From positions 2,480,001 through 2,544,000 of the forward strand of contig NZ_AP024109.1 of NCBI RefSeq assembly GCF_016591715.1: a stretch of 64,000 nt of DNA, written 5' to 3'. Below the pieces are notes generated by a model. That model was not told where the DNA came from and did no database searches. It saw only the letters and a program-made list of their open reading frames with translations. The translations under genes and the position numbers were made by a program. Source of the DNA: Mesorhizobium sp. J8. GTDB taxonomy: Bacteria; Pseudomonadota; Alphaproteobacteria; Rhizobiales; Rhizobiaceae. Below are positions 17,252 through 26,181 of the stretch, one piece after another (positions within the stretch are counted from its first letter, which is position 1; each line of letters starts with the position of its first letter).

Positions 17252-17899
17252 TTAGAACTTCATACCGACGCCGAAGGTGACGCGGTTGTCCGAAGACTTG
17301 ACCTTGCCGGTGTCGCCGAAGTTCTTGCTGCCGTAGTCGGTGTAGCGGTACTCGACGCGGCCGAACACGTTGTCCGTGATCTTGATGTCGGTACCGGCGC
17401 CGGCCGTCCAGCCGAGCATGCCCTTGTTGTCGTGCACGCCTGTGACGCTGTCGTCAATCTTCTGGTCCTTGGCAGCGAGACCGCCCGTGCCGTAGAGCAG
17501 GATTTCGGGGGTCACGGCATAGCCGAGGCGGGCGCGCAGCGAGCCTTCGATGCCGGTCTTGGCCGAAAGGCCGTTGTCCGAACCCTTGGTGCCGTTGTAG
17601 CCGAGGTCGGCTTCAGCACCGTAGACGAAGTTGTCCTGCTGCCAGTTGTAGCCGCCGAAAACGCCGCCGATGAAGCCCTTGGTCTTGGCGTCGACGCCGG
17701 GGGCCTTCACATGGCCGCCGAAGCCGTAGCCGAGATTGATACCGGCATAGGGGCCGGCCCAGGAAGCAACCGGAAGCTCGGCAACCGGAGCGGGAGCCGG
17801 CGGCTCTTCGGAAACCACGTCGGCCGCGAAGGCGGTACCAGCAAAGGCGAACAGCCCGAGCGCGGCGGCGAGCGGCGCAAATTTGGGATTGGTCTTCAT
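17252..17899 (-). CDS. outer membrane beta-barrel protein, Omp25/RopB type
   Basis: 215 residues. Signal peptide of about 24 residues (ends GTAFA-AD), a Pro-rich linker (EEPPAPAPVAELP) and then an eight-stranded barrel starting SWAGPYAGINLGYGFGG and ending with the typical C-terminal Phe of outer membrane proteins (VTFGVGMKF). Internal strands FIGGVFGGYNWQ, GAEADLGY, GSLRARLGYAVTPEILLYGTGGLA and RVEYRYTDYGSKNFG follow the Omp25/RopB pattern. AAGGAGT precedes ATG 17899. Such proteins are abundant surface proteins in Rhizobiales that contribute to envelope stability. Confidence 0.92.
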   Translation of the reverse strand: MKTNPKFAPLAAALGLFAFAGTAFAADVVSEEPPAPAPVAELPVASWAGPYAGINLGYGFGGHVKAPGVDAKTKGFIGGVFGGYNWQQDNFVYGAEADLGYNGTKGSDNGLSAKTGIEGSLRARLGYAVTPEILLYGTGGLAAKDQKIDDSVTGVHDNKGMLGWTAGAGTDIKITDNVFGRVEYRYTDYGSKNFGDTGKVKSSDNRVTFGVGMKF

Positions 17900-18309
17900 T
17901 ATATACTCCTTAAGCCACAAGACACTTAGGCTTGCTTGTTCATGAAACGCCCCGGCCCGTCCGGGGGGATAAACGGGCTTGGCGCTTAACGGTTCCAAAT
18001 GTCGTGCTGAAATGCGGCTGAAGCGAACCTGAACTTGGGTCATTCCCAGGCGCGAATGAGGCCGAAAAGTGACGTTGCATCTTCGCAACAGCGAATGTCA
18101 GCAGGCCAATCATGTTGCGCCGCACACCGCTTGGTTCAAGGGGTCCAGCGACATATATTGCCGTTAACGGTGCCCCGAATCCGGCGGGGCGCATCCGCAT
18201 CCGGGCCGCTTCGCCACATTCCTGCCCCAGGTGGAAATGGCATTTAACGCTTGGCCCGTCATATTGTGCCGGCTTCCCGGAATCGTGAAGCCGATTGAGG
18301 ATTGACACC
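17900..18309. other. divergent intergenic region
   Basis: About 410 bases between the outer membrane protein and the SDR-uvrC unit. It should hold a strong promoter for the barrel protein; the leader next to its start is AT-rich. No RNA gene or small gene could be supported. Short open frames on both strands look like background. Confidence 0.45.
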
Positions 18310-19074
18310 ATGAGACAAGCCGCGGCCGTCGCGCTGGTGACGGGTGGAGCAAGGCGGATCGGCAAGGCGATCGTCGAGGACCTGGCCGCCAATGGCTTCG
18401 CCGTCGCCATCCACGCCAACCGGTCGAGCGGCGAGGCCGAGGCGCTGGTGCGGAAGATCACGGGCGAGGGCGGCCGCGCCGCCGTGGTCGCCGCCGACCT
18501 CACCGACATGGATGCCGTCGGCGATCTTGTCGGCAGGGCGCAAGCCGCGCTCGGCCCCGTCACGCTCTTGGTCAACAACGCATCCCTGTTCGTCGACGAC
18601 CGCGTGGAGGATTTCGACTGGCAGGCCTGGGACCGCCACTTCGCCATCCATGTGAAGGCGCCGGCGCTTTTGGCGCAGAATTTTGCCCGCGCTTTGCCCG
18701 ACGGCGAGGAGGGGCTGATCGTCAATATCATCGACCAGCGCGTCTGGCGCCCGACGCCGCGCTATTTCTCCTATGCGCTGTCGAAATCGGCGCTCTGGAC
18801 GCAAACGCAGATGCTGGCGCAGGCGCTCGGGCCGCGCATTCGCGTCAATGCGATCGGACCAGGCCCGACCTTGAAGAACAAGCGTCAGGGCGACGACGAT
18901 TTCGAAAGTCAAGTCGAGGGCCTGATCCTGAAGCGTGGCCCGCAATTGCCCGAATTCGGCGCCACGATCCGCTATCTCTGGCGGGCGCGCTCGGTGACAG
19001 GCCAGATGATCGCGCTGGACGGCGGCCAGCATCTTGCGTGGCAGACGCCCGATGTGACAGGCATGGTGGAATGA
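18310..19074 (+). CDS. SDR family oxidoreductase (pteridine reductase-like)
   Basis: 254 residues, classical short-chain dehydrogenase. NADP-binding [16 protein letters not shown] with the Arg pair typical of NADPH users, NNASLF, and the catalytic [11 protein letters not shown] (Tyr-x3-Lys). The C-terminus [12 protein letters not shown] is family standard. TGGARRIG and the lack of the common Ser-Tyr spacing resemble FolM/pteridine reductases. ATG at 18310. The stop overlaps the uvrC ATG as ATGA, so it is co-translated with uvrC, an arrangement known in other rhizobia. Confidence 0.88.
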   Translation: MRQAAAVALVTGGARRIGKAIVEDLAANGFAVAIHANRSSGEAEALVRKITGEGGRAAVVAADLTDMDAVGDLVGRAQAALGPVTLLVNNASLFVDDRVEDFDWQAWDRHFAIHVKAPALLAQNFARALPDGEEGLIVNIIDQRVWRPTPRYFSYALSKSALWTQTQMLAQALGPRIRVNAIGPGPTLKNKRQGDDDFESQVEGLILKRGPQLPEFGATIRYLWRARSVTGQMIALDGGQHLAWQTPDVTGMVE

Positions 19075-21167
19075 GTCCCGCAGCCCAAAGACACAAAAGC
19101 AACGGAACCGCCGACGACCTGCCGCCCGATGTCGATCTCGACATCGAGGAGGAGGCGGCGGAGGAGATCGTCGAGCCGGAGCCGATCCCGACCGGCCCCG
19201 ATGTCGCCTTCACGGCCATCGACTGGACGCCGCACGCCGGCGACGCCGACGGCATGGTCGGCGCCGAGGTGATCCAGACCTTCGTCAAGCGGCTCCCCAA
19301 CCAGCCTGGCGTCTATCGCATGATGAACGCGGCCGGCGACGTGCTCTATGTCGGCAAGGCGCGCAGCCTGAAAAAGCGCGTCACCAACTACGCGCAGGGG
19401 CGTTTCCACACCGCCCGCATCGGCCGCATGGTGCGCGAGACGGCGACGATGGAATTCGTCGTCACCCGCACCGAGATCGAGGCGCTGCTGCTCGAGGCCA
19501 ACCTCATCAAGCGGCTGAGGCCGCGCTTCAACGTCTTGATGCGGGACGACAAATCGTTCCCCTACATCTTGCTCACCGGCGACCATGTCTCGCCCGGCAT
19601 CTACAAGCATCGCGGCGCGCGCTCGCGAAAAGGGGACTATTTCGGTCCCTTCGCCTCGGCCGGCGCGGTCGGCCGCACCATCAATTCGCTGCAGCGAGCT
19701 TTCCTGCTGCGGAGCTGTACGGATTCTTTCTACGAAAACCGCACGCGGCCCTGCCTGCTCTACCAGATCAAGCGCTGCGCCGGTCCCTGCACCGGCGAGA
19801 TATCGCATCAGGGCTATGCCGAACTCGTCGCCGAGGCCAAGGATTTCCTTTCCGGCCGCAGCCAGAAGGTGAAGACCGAGATTTCCGCCGCCATGCAGCA
19901 GGCCGCGGAAGAGCTCGATTTCGAGCGCGCCGCCATTTATCGAGACAGGCTTGCCGCGCTCTCCCATGTGCAGGCGCATCAGGGCATCAATCCGCAGACG
20001 GTGGAGGAGGCGGACGTCTTCGCCATCCACCAGGAAGGCGGCCAGACCTGCATTCAGGTCTTCTTCTTCCGCACCGGCCAGAACTGGGGCAACCGCGCCT
20101 ATTTCCCCAAGGCCGATCCGGCGCTGGAACCGGCTGAGGTGCTGGGCTCGTTCCTGGCGCAATTCTATGACGACAAGCTGCCGGCGCGCACGCTGCTGCT
20201 CTCGCAGGCCGCGCAGGAGCAGGAACTGCTCGCCGAGGCGCTCTCCACCCATGCCGGCCGCAAGATCACGATCTCGGTGCCGCAGCGCGGCGAGAAGAAG
20301 GACCTGACCGATCACGCGCTGCAGAACGCGCGCGAGGCGCTCGGCCGCAGGCTGGCCGAGACCTCGACCCAGGCCCGGCTGCTCAAGGGTTTTGCTGACA
20401 CCTTCGGCCTGGAAAAGCCGCCGGTGCGCATCGAGGTCTACGACAACTCGCACATCATGGGCACCAACGCGGTCGGTGCCATGGTCGTCGCCGGCCCGGA
20501 AGGTTTCGTGAAGAACCAGTACCGGAAGTTCAACATCCGCTCGACCGAGATCACGCCCGGCGACGATTTCGGCATGATGCGCGAGGTGATGCAGCGGCGC
20601 TTCTCGCGACTTCTGCGCGAACATGGCGACGAGCAGAAATCACCGGCCTCGGAAGACGCGGAAGCCCAGGATGCCGGTGAGGAGGATCTGGTCACCGGCA
20701 ATGGAAGCTTCCCAGCCTGGCCCGATGTCATCCTGATCGACGGCGGCCAGGGCCAGATGACGGCGGTGCGCCAGATCCTGGCCGATCTCGGCATCGAGGA
20801 CAGGGTCGTCGCTATCGGCATCGCCAAGGGCCCGGATCGCGATGCCGGCCGCGAGCGCTTCTTCGTCAAGGGCAGGGACTCCTTCATGCTGCCGGTGCGC
20901 GACCCCGTGCTCTATTTCGTCCAGCGCCTGCGCGACGAGGTGCATCGCTTCGCCATCGGCTCGCACCGCGCACGGCGCAAGAAGGAGATGGTGAAAAGCC
21001 CGCTCGACGAGATCGCCGGCATCGGCCCTGGCCGCAAGCGCGCCCTGCTTCACGCCTTCGGAACCGCCAAGGCGGTTAGCCGCGCCGCGGTCGAGGATCT
21101 GGTCAAGGTCGACGGTATTTCCGAACACGTGGCGAAGCTGGTCTACAATCATTTTCATGAGAGCTGA
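19071..21167 (+). CDS. uvrC: excinuclease ABC subunit C
   Basis: Endonuclease of nucleotide excision repair that incises on both sides of a lesion with UvrB. 698 residues. An acidic N-terminal extension of about 75 residues precedes the GIY-YIG nuclease domain ([11 protein letters not shown]...DVLYVGKA). Then the UVR motif ([20 protein letters not shown]), the RNase H-like domain ([32 protein letters not shown]) and the C-terminal helix-hairpin-helix ([16 protein letters not shown]). An acidic insert ([20 protein letters not shown]) interrupts the RNase H-like domain. Start at 19071 overlaps the SDR stop. Confidence 0.97.
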   Translation: MSPAAQRHKSNGTADDLPPDVDLDIEEEAAEEIVEPEPIPTGPDVAFTAIDWTPHAGDADGMVGAEVIQTFVKRLPNQPGVYRMMNAAGDVLYVGKARSLKKRVTNYAQGRFHTARIGRMVRETATMEFVVTRTEIEALLLEANLIKRLRPRFNVLMRDDKSFPYILLTGDHVSPGIYKHRGARSRKGDYFGPFASAGAVGRTINSLQRAFLLRSCTDSFYENRTRPCLLYQIKRCAGPCTGEISHQGYAELVAEAKDFLSGRSQKVKTEISAAMQQAAEELDFERAAIYRDRLAALSHVQAHQGINPQTVEEADVFAIHQEGGQTCIQVFFFRTGQNWGNRAYFPKADPALEPAEVLGSFLAQFYDDKLPARTLLLSQAAQEQELLAEALSTHAGRKITISVPQRGEKKDLTDHALQNAREALGRRLAETSTQARLLKGFADTFGLEKPPVRIEVYDNSHIMGTNAVGAMVVAGPEGFVKNQYRKFNIRSTEITPGDDFGMMREVMQRRFSRLLREHGDEQKSPASEDAEAQDAGEEDLVTGNGSFPAWPDVILIDGGQGQMTAVRQILADLGIEDRVVAIGIAKGPDRDAGRERFFVKGRDSFMLPVRDPVLYFVQRLRDEVHRFAIGSHRARRKKEMVKSPLDEIAGIGPGRKRALLHAFGTAKAVSRAAVEDLVKVDGISEHVAKLVYNHFHES

Positions 21168-21313
21168 CGCGCTCGCGCGAAGGGACGTCCCGAAGGGGGG
21201 CCTCACGCCGGCCCTCACGCCATTTTTCCCTGTCCAATCGAATCTCGACAGTTGACCCCCTACATTGGCTTCTGATTTGAGTACGTCTGGCGGAGGAGAT
21301 TTCCCGAGACGAC

Positions 21314-21910
21314 ATGGTACAACGCGCGTTCAACCTGCCGAACATCCTCACCTATGCCCGCATCGTCGCGGTGCCGTTGGTCGTGCTGTGCTTTTTTCTT
21401 GAAGGACATCTGAAGTCGTCCGACTTCGCCCGCTGGTCGGCGCTGGTCATTTTCCTGCTCGCCTCCATTACAGATTATTTCGACGGCTATTTCGCGCGCG
21501 CCTGGCAGCAGACCTCCAACATCGGCAAGATGCTCGACCCGATCGCCGACAAATTGCTGGTCGCCACCTGCCTGCTTCTGCTTGCCGCCGACACCGACCG
21601 CCATGGCGGCATCGCCGGCTGGTCGCTCTGGGCGGCGATCATCATCCTGTGCCGCGAGATCCTGGTGTCAGGCTTGCGTGAATATCTGGCCGCCTTGAAA
21701 GTCTCGGTGCCGGTGACCCAGCTCGCCAAATGGAAGACCACCATCCAGATGGTTGCCATCGCCTTCCTGCTGGTCGGTCCGGCCGGCGACAAGATCTTTC
21801 CGCTGACCACCCAGCTCGGCCTCGTGCTTTTGTGGGTCGCGGCCCTCGTCACGCTCTACACCGGCTATGACTATTTCCGCGCCGGGCTCAAGCACATCAT
21901 GGACGAGTGA
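21314..21910 (+). CDS. pgsA: CDP-diacylglycerol--glycerol-3-phosphate 3-phosphatidyltransferase
   Basis: Integral membrane enzyme making phosphatidylglycerol phosphate from CDP-diacylglycerol and glycerol-3-phosphate. 198 residues with about five membrane segments. The CDP-alcohol phosphotransferase motif is complete: DYFDGYFARAWQQTSN followed by GKMLDPIADK, giving the DG-AR-G-D-D pattern. N-terminus FNLPNILTYARIVAVP is typical. The next gene, moaD, overlaps or touches its stop. A second family member is at 58597. Confidence 0.96.
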   Translation: MVQRAFNLPNILTYARIVAVPLVVLCFFLEGHLKSSDFARWSALVIFLLASITDYFDGYFARAWQQTSNIGKMLDPIADKLLVATCLLLLAADTDRHGGIAGWSLWAAIIILCREILVSGLREYLAALKVSVPVTQLAKWKTTIQMVAIAFLLVGPAGDKIFPLTTQLGLVLLWVAALVTLYTGYDYFRAGLKHIMDE

Positions 21911-21915
21911 AGACA

Positions 21916-22173
21916 ATGTCCACGAAGCTCATCTATTTCGCCTGGGTACGCGAGCGGATTGGCAAGCCGGAAGAGGACGTCGAATTGCCTTCCGGCATCG
22001 AGACGGTAGCCGACCTGCTGCGCTGGCTGAAGTCGCGCGGCGAGGAGTATGAGAACGCGCTGCAATATCCCGACGTCATCCGCGTCGCGATTAACCAGGA
22101 ACATGTCGGCCACCGCGAGAAGATCGCCGGCGCGCGCGAAATCGCGCTGTTTCCGCCGATGACCGGGGGCTGA
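21916..22173 (+). CDS. moaD: molybdopterin synthase sulfur carrier subunit
   Basis: 85 residues, beta-grasp fold, ending in the essential Gly-Gly (PPMTGG) that is activated as a thiocarboxylate and donates sulfur to precursor Z (cPMP). ATG at 21916 chosen; a GTG at 21907 overlaps the pgsA stop and is the alternative. moaE follows with one base between stop and start. The product supplies molybdopterin to enzymes such as the oxidoreductase at 42555. Confidence 0.95.
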   Translation: MSTKLIYFAWVRERIGKPEEDVELPSGIETVADLLRWLKSRGEEYENALQYPDVIRVAINQEHVGHREKIAGAREIALFPPMTGG

Positions 22174-22174
22174 G

Positions 22175-22654
22175 ATGGCCGGCGCGATCGTGCCCGCCAT
22201 CCGCATCCAGCGCGAGGACTTCGACGTCGCCGCCGAGATCGCCGGCCTGACCAGGGGCCGTGCCGATATCGGCGCCGTGGTCACATTTTCCGGCCTTTGC
22301 CGCGACGAGCAGGGCGCGTTGTCGGCGCTCGAGCTCGAGCACTATCCCGGCATGGCGGAGGCCGAGATCGGCCGCATCGCCGCCGAGGCGGCTGAGCGCT
22401 GGCCGCTGCAGGGGCTCACCGTTATCCATCGCCATGGAAAGATCGCGCCAGGCGAGAACATCGTGCTGGTGGTCGCGGCCTCGTCGCACCGCCAGGCGGC
22501 CTTCGAGGCGGCGAATTTCCTGATGGATTATCTGAAGTCGCGCGCACCCTTCTGGAAGAAGGAGCACCGCGCCGACGGCTCCGAGGGCGGCTGGGTCGAG
22601 GCTAAGGAAGCTGACGACCGCGCCGCGGACCGCTGGAAGAAACAGGGCGAATAA
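22175..22654 (+). CDS. moaE: molybdopterin synthase catalytic subunit
   Basis: 159 residues. Contains VTFSGLCRDE, the LELEHYPGMAEAEIGRIAAEA block, VIHRHGKIAPGENIVLVVAAS and the catalytic Lys region FLMDYLKSRAPFWKKE. Forms the MoaD2-MoaE2 complex that makes the dithiolene of molybdopterin. Its TAA stop merges with the repeat element that begins at 22654. Confidence 0.95.
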   Translation: MAGAIVPAIRIQREDFDVAAEIAGLTRGRADIGAVVTFSGLCRDEQGALSALELEHYPGMAEAEIGRIAAEAAERWPLQGLTVIHRHGKIAPGENIVLVVAASSHRQAAFEAANFLMDYLKSRAPFWKKEHRADGSEGGWVEAKEADDRAADRWKKQGE

Positions 22655-22702
22655 TGCATGTCGCCCAGAACTGCGCAGCGGTTCTGGGGCAACGACATGC
22701 AT
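22654..22702. repeat. dispersed palindromic repeat ATGCATGTCG...CGACATGCAT
   Basis: Ten-base terminal arms ATGCATGTCG (22654-22663) and CGACATGCAT (22693-22702), with an inner dyad CCCAGAAC..GCGCAGC..GTTCTGGG. This form is a frequent intergenic repeat in rhizobia. Its first base is the last base of the moaE stop codon. Confidence 0.8.
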
Positions 22703-22787
22703 CAGAAAAACTCCCGTTCGGCCATCGAACGACCGCAATCCTTCCCAAGCCTGCCGGATGGTTTGATTTGCTTGGCGGAGCAGGGTC

Positions 22788-23201
22788 ATGCTGGACCGCA
22801 TCGCGGAGTTCTTCATCTTCGGGCTGGTGCCGCTGGTTGTCGGGGTGTTTGCCGTGCCGGAAGTGACCAAGGCCGGCGAGAAGACCGTTGCCGGCGAGGT
22901 GACCTATCGCGAGCGCATCGCTCTGCCGCCCGATGCCGTGCTCGTGGTCGAACTCGCCGACGTCTCGCTGGCCGACGCGCCGGCGACCGTGATCGCCAAG
23001 CGCAGGATAGCGCCCACCGGTCAGGTGCCGATCAAATTCGACATCGGTTTCGACCCCAAGGCGATCCAGAAGGGCCGGACCTACGCTCTGCAGGCGCGTA
23101 TCATGGTCGGCGAACGGCTGATGTTCATCACCGGCACAAGCCACCAGCTCGATCCGCTGGCCGGCGGTCGTCAAGGCATCGTGTTGAAACGGGCTGGTTG
23201 A
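22788..23201 (+). CDS. YbaY family protein
   Basis: 137 residues with an N-terminal hydrophobic segment (FFIFGLVPLVVGVFAVP) that serves as signal or anchor, then a beta-rich YbaY/YscW domain: GEVTYRERIALPPDAVLVVELADVSLADAPA, PIKFDIGFDP and YALQARIMVGERLMFIT. No lipobox cysteine is seen, unlike E. coli YbaY. The function of the family is unclear; YscW members are pilotin-like chaperones. Stands between the moaE repeat and the fluoride riboswitch. Confidence 0.8.
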   Translation: MLDRIAEFFIFGLVPLVVGVFAVPEVTKAGEKTVAGEVTYRERIALPPDAVLVVELADVSLADAPATVIAKRRIAPTGQVPIKFDIGFDPKAIQKGRTYALQARIMVGERLMFITGTSHQLDPLAGGRQGIVLKRAG

Positions 23202-23229
23202 CCGCGCCGCTGCAACCGCCTAGCCTCCC

Positions 23230-23286
23230 CCGAAAATGGGGATGGGGTTCCCCCGAAAACCGCCCTTATGGCTGATGACTCCTGCC
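23230..23286 (+). promoter_or_regulatory. fluoride riboswitch (crcB motif)
   Basis: The conserved core of the crcB RNA is present in order: GGGGATGGGGTTCCCCC (P2 with its loop), AAAACCGCC, a GCC-CTTAT-GGC hairpin (P3) and GGCTGATGACTCCTGCC. It lies about 100 bases before two crcB genes. Fluoride binding should switch on the export genes. The 5' strand of the P1 stem is not obvious, since I find no clear complement of ACTCC upstream. Confidence 0.88.
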
Positions 23287-23317
23287 AGGCGTGCTGTTGC
23301 GCGGCAGGGTTTGTTTT
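23281..23317 (+). terminator. riboswitch expression platform (terminator)
   Basis: CCTGCC (23281-23286), the last conserved bases of the riboswitch, can pair with GGCAGG (23303-23308), followed by GTTTGTTTT. Ligand-bound aptamer and terminator therefore compete for the same bases. Confidence 0.82.
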
Positions 23318-23388
23318 CCCGCTCGTATCATGCCTGATTTCGTGAGGTGATTCCGGTGCGGAATCGCGTTTGGAAAGGCATTGAAGCG

Positions 23389-23844
23389 ATGACCCTTGCG
23401 GCGTGCGCCCTGGTCCTGATCGGCGGTTTCCTCGGCGGCATCTCCCGCTTTTTCCTGTCCGGCGTGGTTGGCCGCGGCGTCGGCGAGACCTTTCCCTGGG
23501 GCACGCTGGCGGTCAACGTCTCTGGCGCCCTTGCCATCGGTGCCTTCGCCGGCGCGGCGCGTTCGGTCGGCGGCGTCTTCGCCAGCGATCCCGTGCGCGA
23601 CCTGGTCGTCGTCGGCCTGTTCGGCGGCTACACCACGGTGTCGTCCTTCTGCCTGCAGACGCTGAACCTTGCGCTCGACGGCGAGGAACGGCTCGCCGCC
23701 TTCAACGTCGTCGCTTCGGCAGCGCTGTGCGTGCTGTTCGTCGCCCTCGGCTTTTGGGCGGTCGTCTGGGTGGTTGGTTCAACCACCTGGGTGGCTGGTT
23801 CAGCCAATTGGGTGGTTCATTCAACCGCCGTGGCCGCAGGCTGA
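23389..23844 (+). CDS. crcB: CrcB/Fluc family fluoride channel, first subunit
   Basis: 151 residues with four membrane segments; fluoride exporter subunit. Family marks: GGFLGGISRFFLSG at the N-terminus (GG..GA.RF), WGTLAVNVSGALAIGAFAG (the N-x-x-G region) and LFGGYTTVSSFCLQTLNL (GGYTTFS-like). Fluc channels are dimers; paired genes often give heterodimers, as with the next gene. Oddly, the C-terminus carries a tail built from three 21-base tandem repeats (WVVGSTT-WVAGSAN-WVVHST). ATG at 23389 follows the riboswitch leader. Confidence 0.93.
   Translation: MTLAACALVLIGGFLGGISRFFLSGVVGRGVGETFPWGTLAVNVSGALAIGAFAGAARSVGGVFASDPVRDLVVVGLFGGYTTVSSFCLQTLNLALDGEERLAAFNVVASAALCVLFVALGFWAVVWVVGSTTWVAGSANWVVHSTAVAAG
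23767..23829 (+). repeat. three 21-base tandem repeats at the 3' end of crcB
   Basis: Units at 23767-23787, 23788-23808 and 23809-23829 begin TGGGTGG and each contains an internal dyad of the GGTTGGTTCAACC kind. They code for WV-rich heptads in the protein tail. Confidence 0.85.
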
Positions 23845-23847
23845 GCG

Positions 23848-24279
23848 ATGGCGGACAGGCAGACGGCGATGCGGCTTTATCTGGCGGTCGGCTGCGGCGC
23901 GGCGATCGGCTCACTGGCCCGCTTCCTGTCGGGCTACGTTATCGTCTCGCTGCTCGGCCTGAACGCGCTGTGGTCGACCGCTTTCGTCAATGTCGTCGGC
24001 TCCTGGGTCATCATGGCCTTCGCCACGCTGACCGGGCCGGACGGCCGCCTGATGATCGGCCAGTCCGGACGCAATTTCGTCATGGCCGGCTTCTGCGGCG
24101 GGCTTACCACGTTTTCGGCGATGAGCCTCGACACCTTCCTCCTGCTGTTCGAGGGCGACTGGCCGCTGGCCGCCGCCTATCTCATCAGTGTGGTCGCTCT
24201 GTCGCTGGCCGCCGCATGGCTGGGTTATCTCGTGGCGTCCAGGCTCAACCGTTTGCCGGTCGGCAGGCGACCAGGCTAA
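23848..24279 (+). CDS. crcB: CrcB/Fluc family fluoride channel, second subunit
   Basis: 143 residues with four membrane segments. [18 protein letters not shown] at the N-terminus, [21 protein letters not shown], and the pore motif [19 protein letters not shown] with its conserved Phe box. Clearly a paralogue of the upstream gene with low identity, which fits a heterodimeric channel. Starts 3 bases after the first crcB stop. Confidence 0.94.
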   Translation: MADRQTAMRLYLAVGCGAAIGSLARFLSGYVIVSLLGLNALWSTAFVNVVGSWVIMAFATLTGPDGRLMIGQSGRNFVMAGFCGGLTTFSAMSLDTFLLLFEGDWPLAAAYLISVVALSLAAAWLGYLVASRLNRLPVGRRPG

Positions 24280-24302
24280 AACGTGATCAGGGAGAAGAGA
24301 AC

Positions 24303-24647
24303 ATGGAACTTCCCGCGCAATGCGCGCTGCTCAGGATCTTCTTCGGCGAGGACGACAGAGCCGCTGACGGCAAGCCGCTGCACGAGGCGATAGTCATCAA
24401 GGCGCGCGAGGCGGGCATGGCCGGCGCCACGGTGCTCAGAGGTCCGCTTGGCTTCGGCCGTTCCAGCGTGCTTCACACCGCCAAGATCCTGCGCCTGTCG
24501 CAGGACCTGCCGATCGTTGTCGAGATCATCGACGCGCCGGAGAAGATCGATGTGCTGATCCCGGCGATCAAGGCGCTGACCAGCAAGAAGAGCTGCCTGA
24601 TCACCAGGGAGAAGGTCGAGGTCATCCGCTACGGCGACGGGGATTGA
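24303..24647 (+). CDS. DUF190 domain protein
   Basis: 114 residues, PII-like ferredoxin fold: CALLRIFFGEDDRAADGKPLHEAIVIKAREAGMAGATVLRG (family hallmark LRI..GE.D), GFGRSSVLHTAKILRLSQDLPIVVEIIDAPEKI. DUF190 genes commonly lie beside crcB. The fold resembles PII signalling proteins, so a regulatory or ligand-sensing role in fluoride handling is plausible but unproven. ATG at 24303 with GGGAGAAGAGA upstream. Confidence 0.92.
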   Translation: MELPAQCALLRIFFGEDDRAADGKPLHEAIVIKAREAGMAGATVLRGPLGFGRSSVLHTAKILRLSQDLPIVVEIIDAPEKIDVLIPAIKALTSKKSCLITREKVEVIRYGDGD

Positions 24648-24662
24648 GCCCGCCGTCGCCCA

Positions 24663-24869
24663 TCACCCGCCACGAAGCCTGCGGCCGATCGTCCTTTCGT
24701 CGAAGATACCGGCCGAAAAGAGTTTCATGGCCTCTATCGCCAGGTCCGACGCCTCGGAACTGCCTATGACGATGCCGCGCTCCTCGCAGACCTCGTCATA
24801 GATACGCTTCAACAGGGCGAGGTCGTCCGGATAGGCAACGCCACTTTTAGAAACATGAGGCTTGATCAT
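24663..24869 (-). CDS. small conserved hypothetical protein
   Basis: 68 residues, soluble and probably helical (LALLKRIYDEVCEERGI, ASDLAIEAMKLFSAGI). GGGAGGG lies 6 bases before the ATG. Convergent with the DUF190 gene and in the same direction as the upstream ndk. I cannot name a family; the pattern EASDLAIEAMKLFSAGIFDERTI is seen in many small rhizobial proteins. Confidence 0.65.
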   Translation of the reverse strand: MIKPHVSKSGVAYPDDLALLKRIYDEVCEERGIVIGSSEASDLAIEAMKLFSAGIFDERTIGRRLRGG

Positions 24870-24994
24870 GCTTCCCTCCCTCAGTTCGGGCGGAAGCGCG
24901 GTGGTCGCTCACAGTCGGCGACGCCCAGTGCTATTTTGTCGCCGATGTCGATGAACCTAGGGCAGACGGCGGATGCGACCACCCGTTTCGAACA

Positions 24995-25020
24995 AAAACG
25001 GCCCGCTCGGGCGGGCCGTT
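24995..25020 (-). terminator. intrinsic terminator of ndk
   Basis: Perfect arms ACGGCCCGC / GCGGGCCGT around a 4-base loop; minus-strand T run from AAAAA at 24995-24999, shortly after the ndk stop. Confidence 0.9.
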
Positions 25021-25043
25021 CTGTGAAGCTCGGTTTTTGCGCC

Positions 25044-25466
25044 TCAGCCGACGATCTCGGTATCCGAGAACCAGTACTTGATCTCCTGCGCGGCGGTTTC
25101 CGGCGCGTCCGAGCCATGCACCGAGTTCTCGCCGATCGACAGCGCGTGCACCTTGCGGATGGTGCCCTCGGCGGCATTGGCCGGGTTGGTGGCGCCCATC
25201 ACTTCGCGGTTCCTGGCGATGGCGTTCTCGCCTTCCAGCACCTGCACGATGGTGGGCGCCGACGACATGAATTCCACCAGCTCGCCGAAGAACGGGCGAT
25301 CCTTGTGGACAGCGTAGAAACCTTCGGCCTCGCGGCGGCTCATCCATACACGGCGCGATGCGATGACGCGCAGGCCGGCGTCCTCCAGCATCTTGGTGAT
25401 GGCGCCCGTCAGGTTGCGCCTGGTCGCGTCGGGCTTGATCATGGAGAAGGTGCGTTCGATCGCCAT
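25044..25466 (-). CDS. ndk: nucleoside diphosphate kinase
   Basis: 140 residues. Transfers the gamma phosphate of ATP to NDPs via a phospho-histidine. N-terminal [15 protein letters not shown], and the active-site block [19 protein letters not shown], with His in [14 protein letters not shown] precedes ATG 25466. Monocistronic, with its own terminator. Confidence 0.97.
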   Translation of the reverse strand: MAIERTFSMIKPDATRRNLTGAITKMLEDAGLRVIASRRVWMSRREAEGFYAVHKDRPFFGELVEFMSSAPTIVQVLEGENAIARNREVMGATNPANAAEGTIRKVHALSIGENSVHGSDAPETAAQEIKYWFSDTEIVG

Positions 25467-25642
25467 AGGGTCGTCCTTGTTCTGGGAATGGAAATTAGGG
25501 TGGCGGGCTCTATACAAGCCGCCCGGCGGCTTGCCAAGGGGAGGCTGGTTCTGGTCAAGGAGAACCCTTTGCGGGATAATTAGGCGGCTGCGAAAATGCT
25601 TCGCGCGGAAATCCGGGGCGTTGCGGCAGCGGAGCGAAGGCG

Positions 25643-25861
25643 ATGAACCGGCCTTGTCTCAGGCGGGGGGATATCCGCGGTATCATCATCGTGGCCGCGG
25701 TTCTTGCCGCGATCGTCGTCGGCGAGCTGCTCTTTCCACGGCTGGGGCAGCAGAGTTTCGGCTTCGGTCCGGAGTGGCAATGTGTCCGGATGGAAAAGGG
25801 CGACCCGATCTGCGTCAAGCTGGTAGAGAAGGACGGGCCGGCCAACGAGCGCCGGAAGTAG
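25643..25861 (+). CDS. small single-pass membrane protein
   Basis: 72 residues. Basic N-terminus ([11 protein letters not shown]), one transmembrane segment ([19 protein letters not shown]) and a short soluble tail with two cysteines ([15 protein letters not shown]), probably in the periplasm. GCGAAGGCG precedes the ATG. No known family. Convergent with the DUF1905 gene. Confidence 0.6.
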   Translation: MNRPCLRRGDIRGIIIVAAVLAAIVVGELLFPRLGQQSFGFGPEWQCVRMEKGDPICVKLVEKDGPANERRK

Positions 25862-25864
25862 GTG

Positions 25865-26161
25865 CTAAAGCTCAACCTCTATGGTCAATGTCGGCGTATC
25901 ACCGGCCTTGAGACCTTCGCGCAGGCGCACCGGGGCCTTGAGCGGCAACAGCAGGCTGCCGGAGGCCCTGTCGGGGAAGAGCGAGGTCTGCCACCTCGTC
26001 TTGCCGATGCTGGCCGTGACGCCGAGCGAGCCCCAAGGGCGCGCCAGTCCCGCCATGGCCTCCTTGATCCGCGCCGCGACGTCCGTCGGCAGCGTCACGA
26101 AATGCCAGCCGCCCTTGCCGGGGTAAACCCAGATCTTGGCCCGCATCTCATAGCGCAACAT
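25865..26161 (-). CDS. DUF1905 domain protein
   Basis: About 98 residues. The pattern RAKIWVYPGKGGWHFVTLP, RPWGSLGVTASIGKTRWQTSLFP and LLLPLKAPVRLREGLKAGD is that of DUF1905, a small beta-barrel-like domain. ATG at 26161 chosen; a GTG at 26185 overlaps the GST stop and would add eight residues. Follows the GST gene in the same direction, so probably co-transcribed. Function unknown. Confidence 0.8.
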   Translation of the reverse strand: MLRYEMRAKIWVYPGKGGWHFVTLPTDVAARIKEAMAGLARPWGSLGVTASIGKTRWQTSLFPDRASGSLLLPLKAPVRLREGLKAGDTPTLTIEVEL

Positions 26162-26181
26162 AGCATTCCGGCTCGCCGCGT

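Noticed and set aside
18972..20624. Long open frame on the minus strand opposite uvrC (550 codons)
   Set aside because: uvrC on the plus strand has complete domains; the antisense frame shows only Arg/Ala/Gly-rich low-complexity translation and arises from GC-rich third positions.
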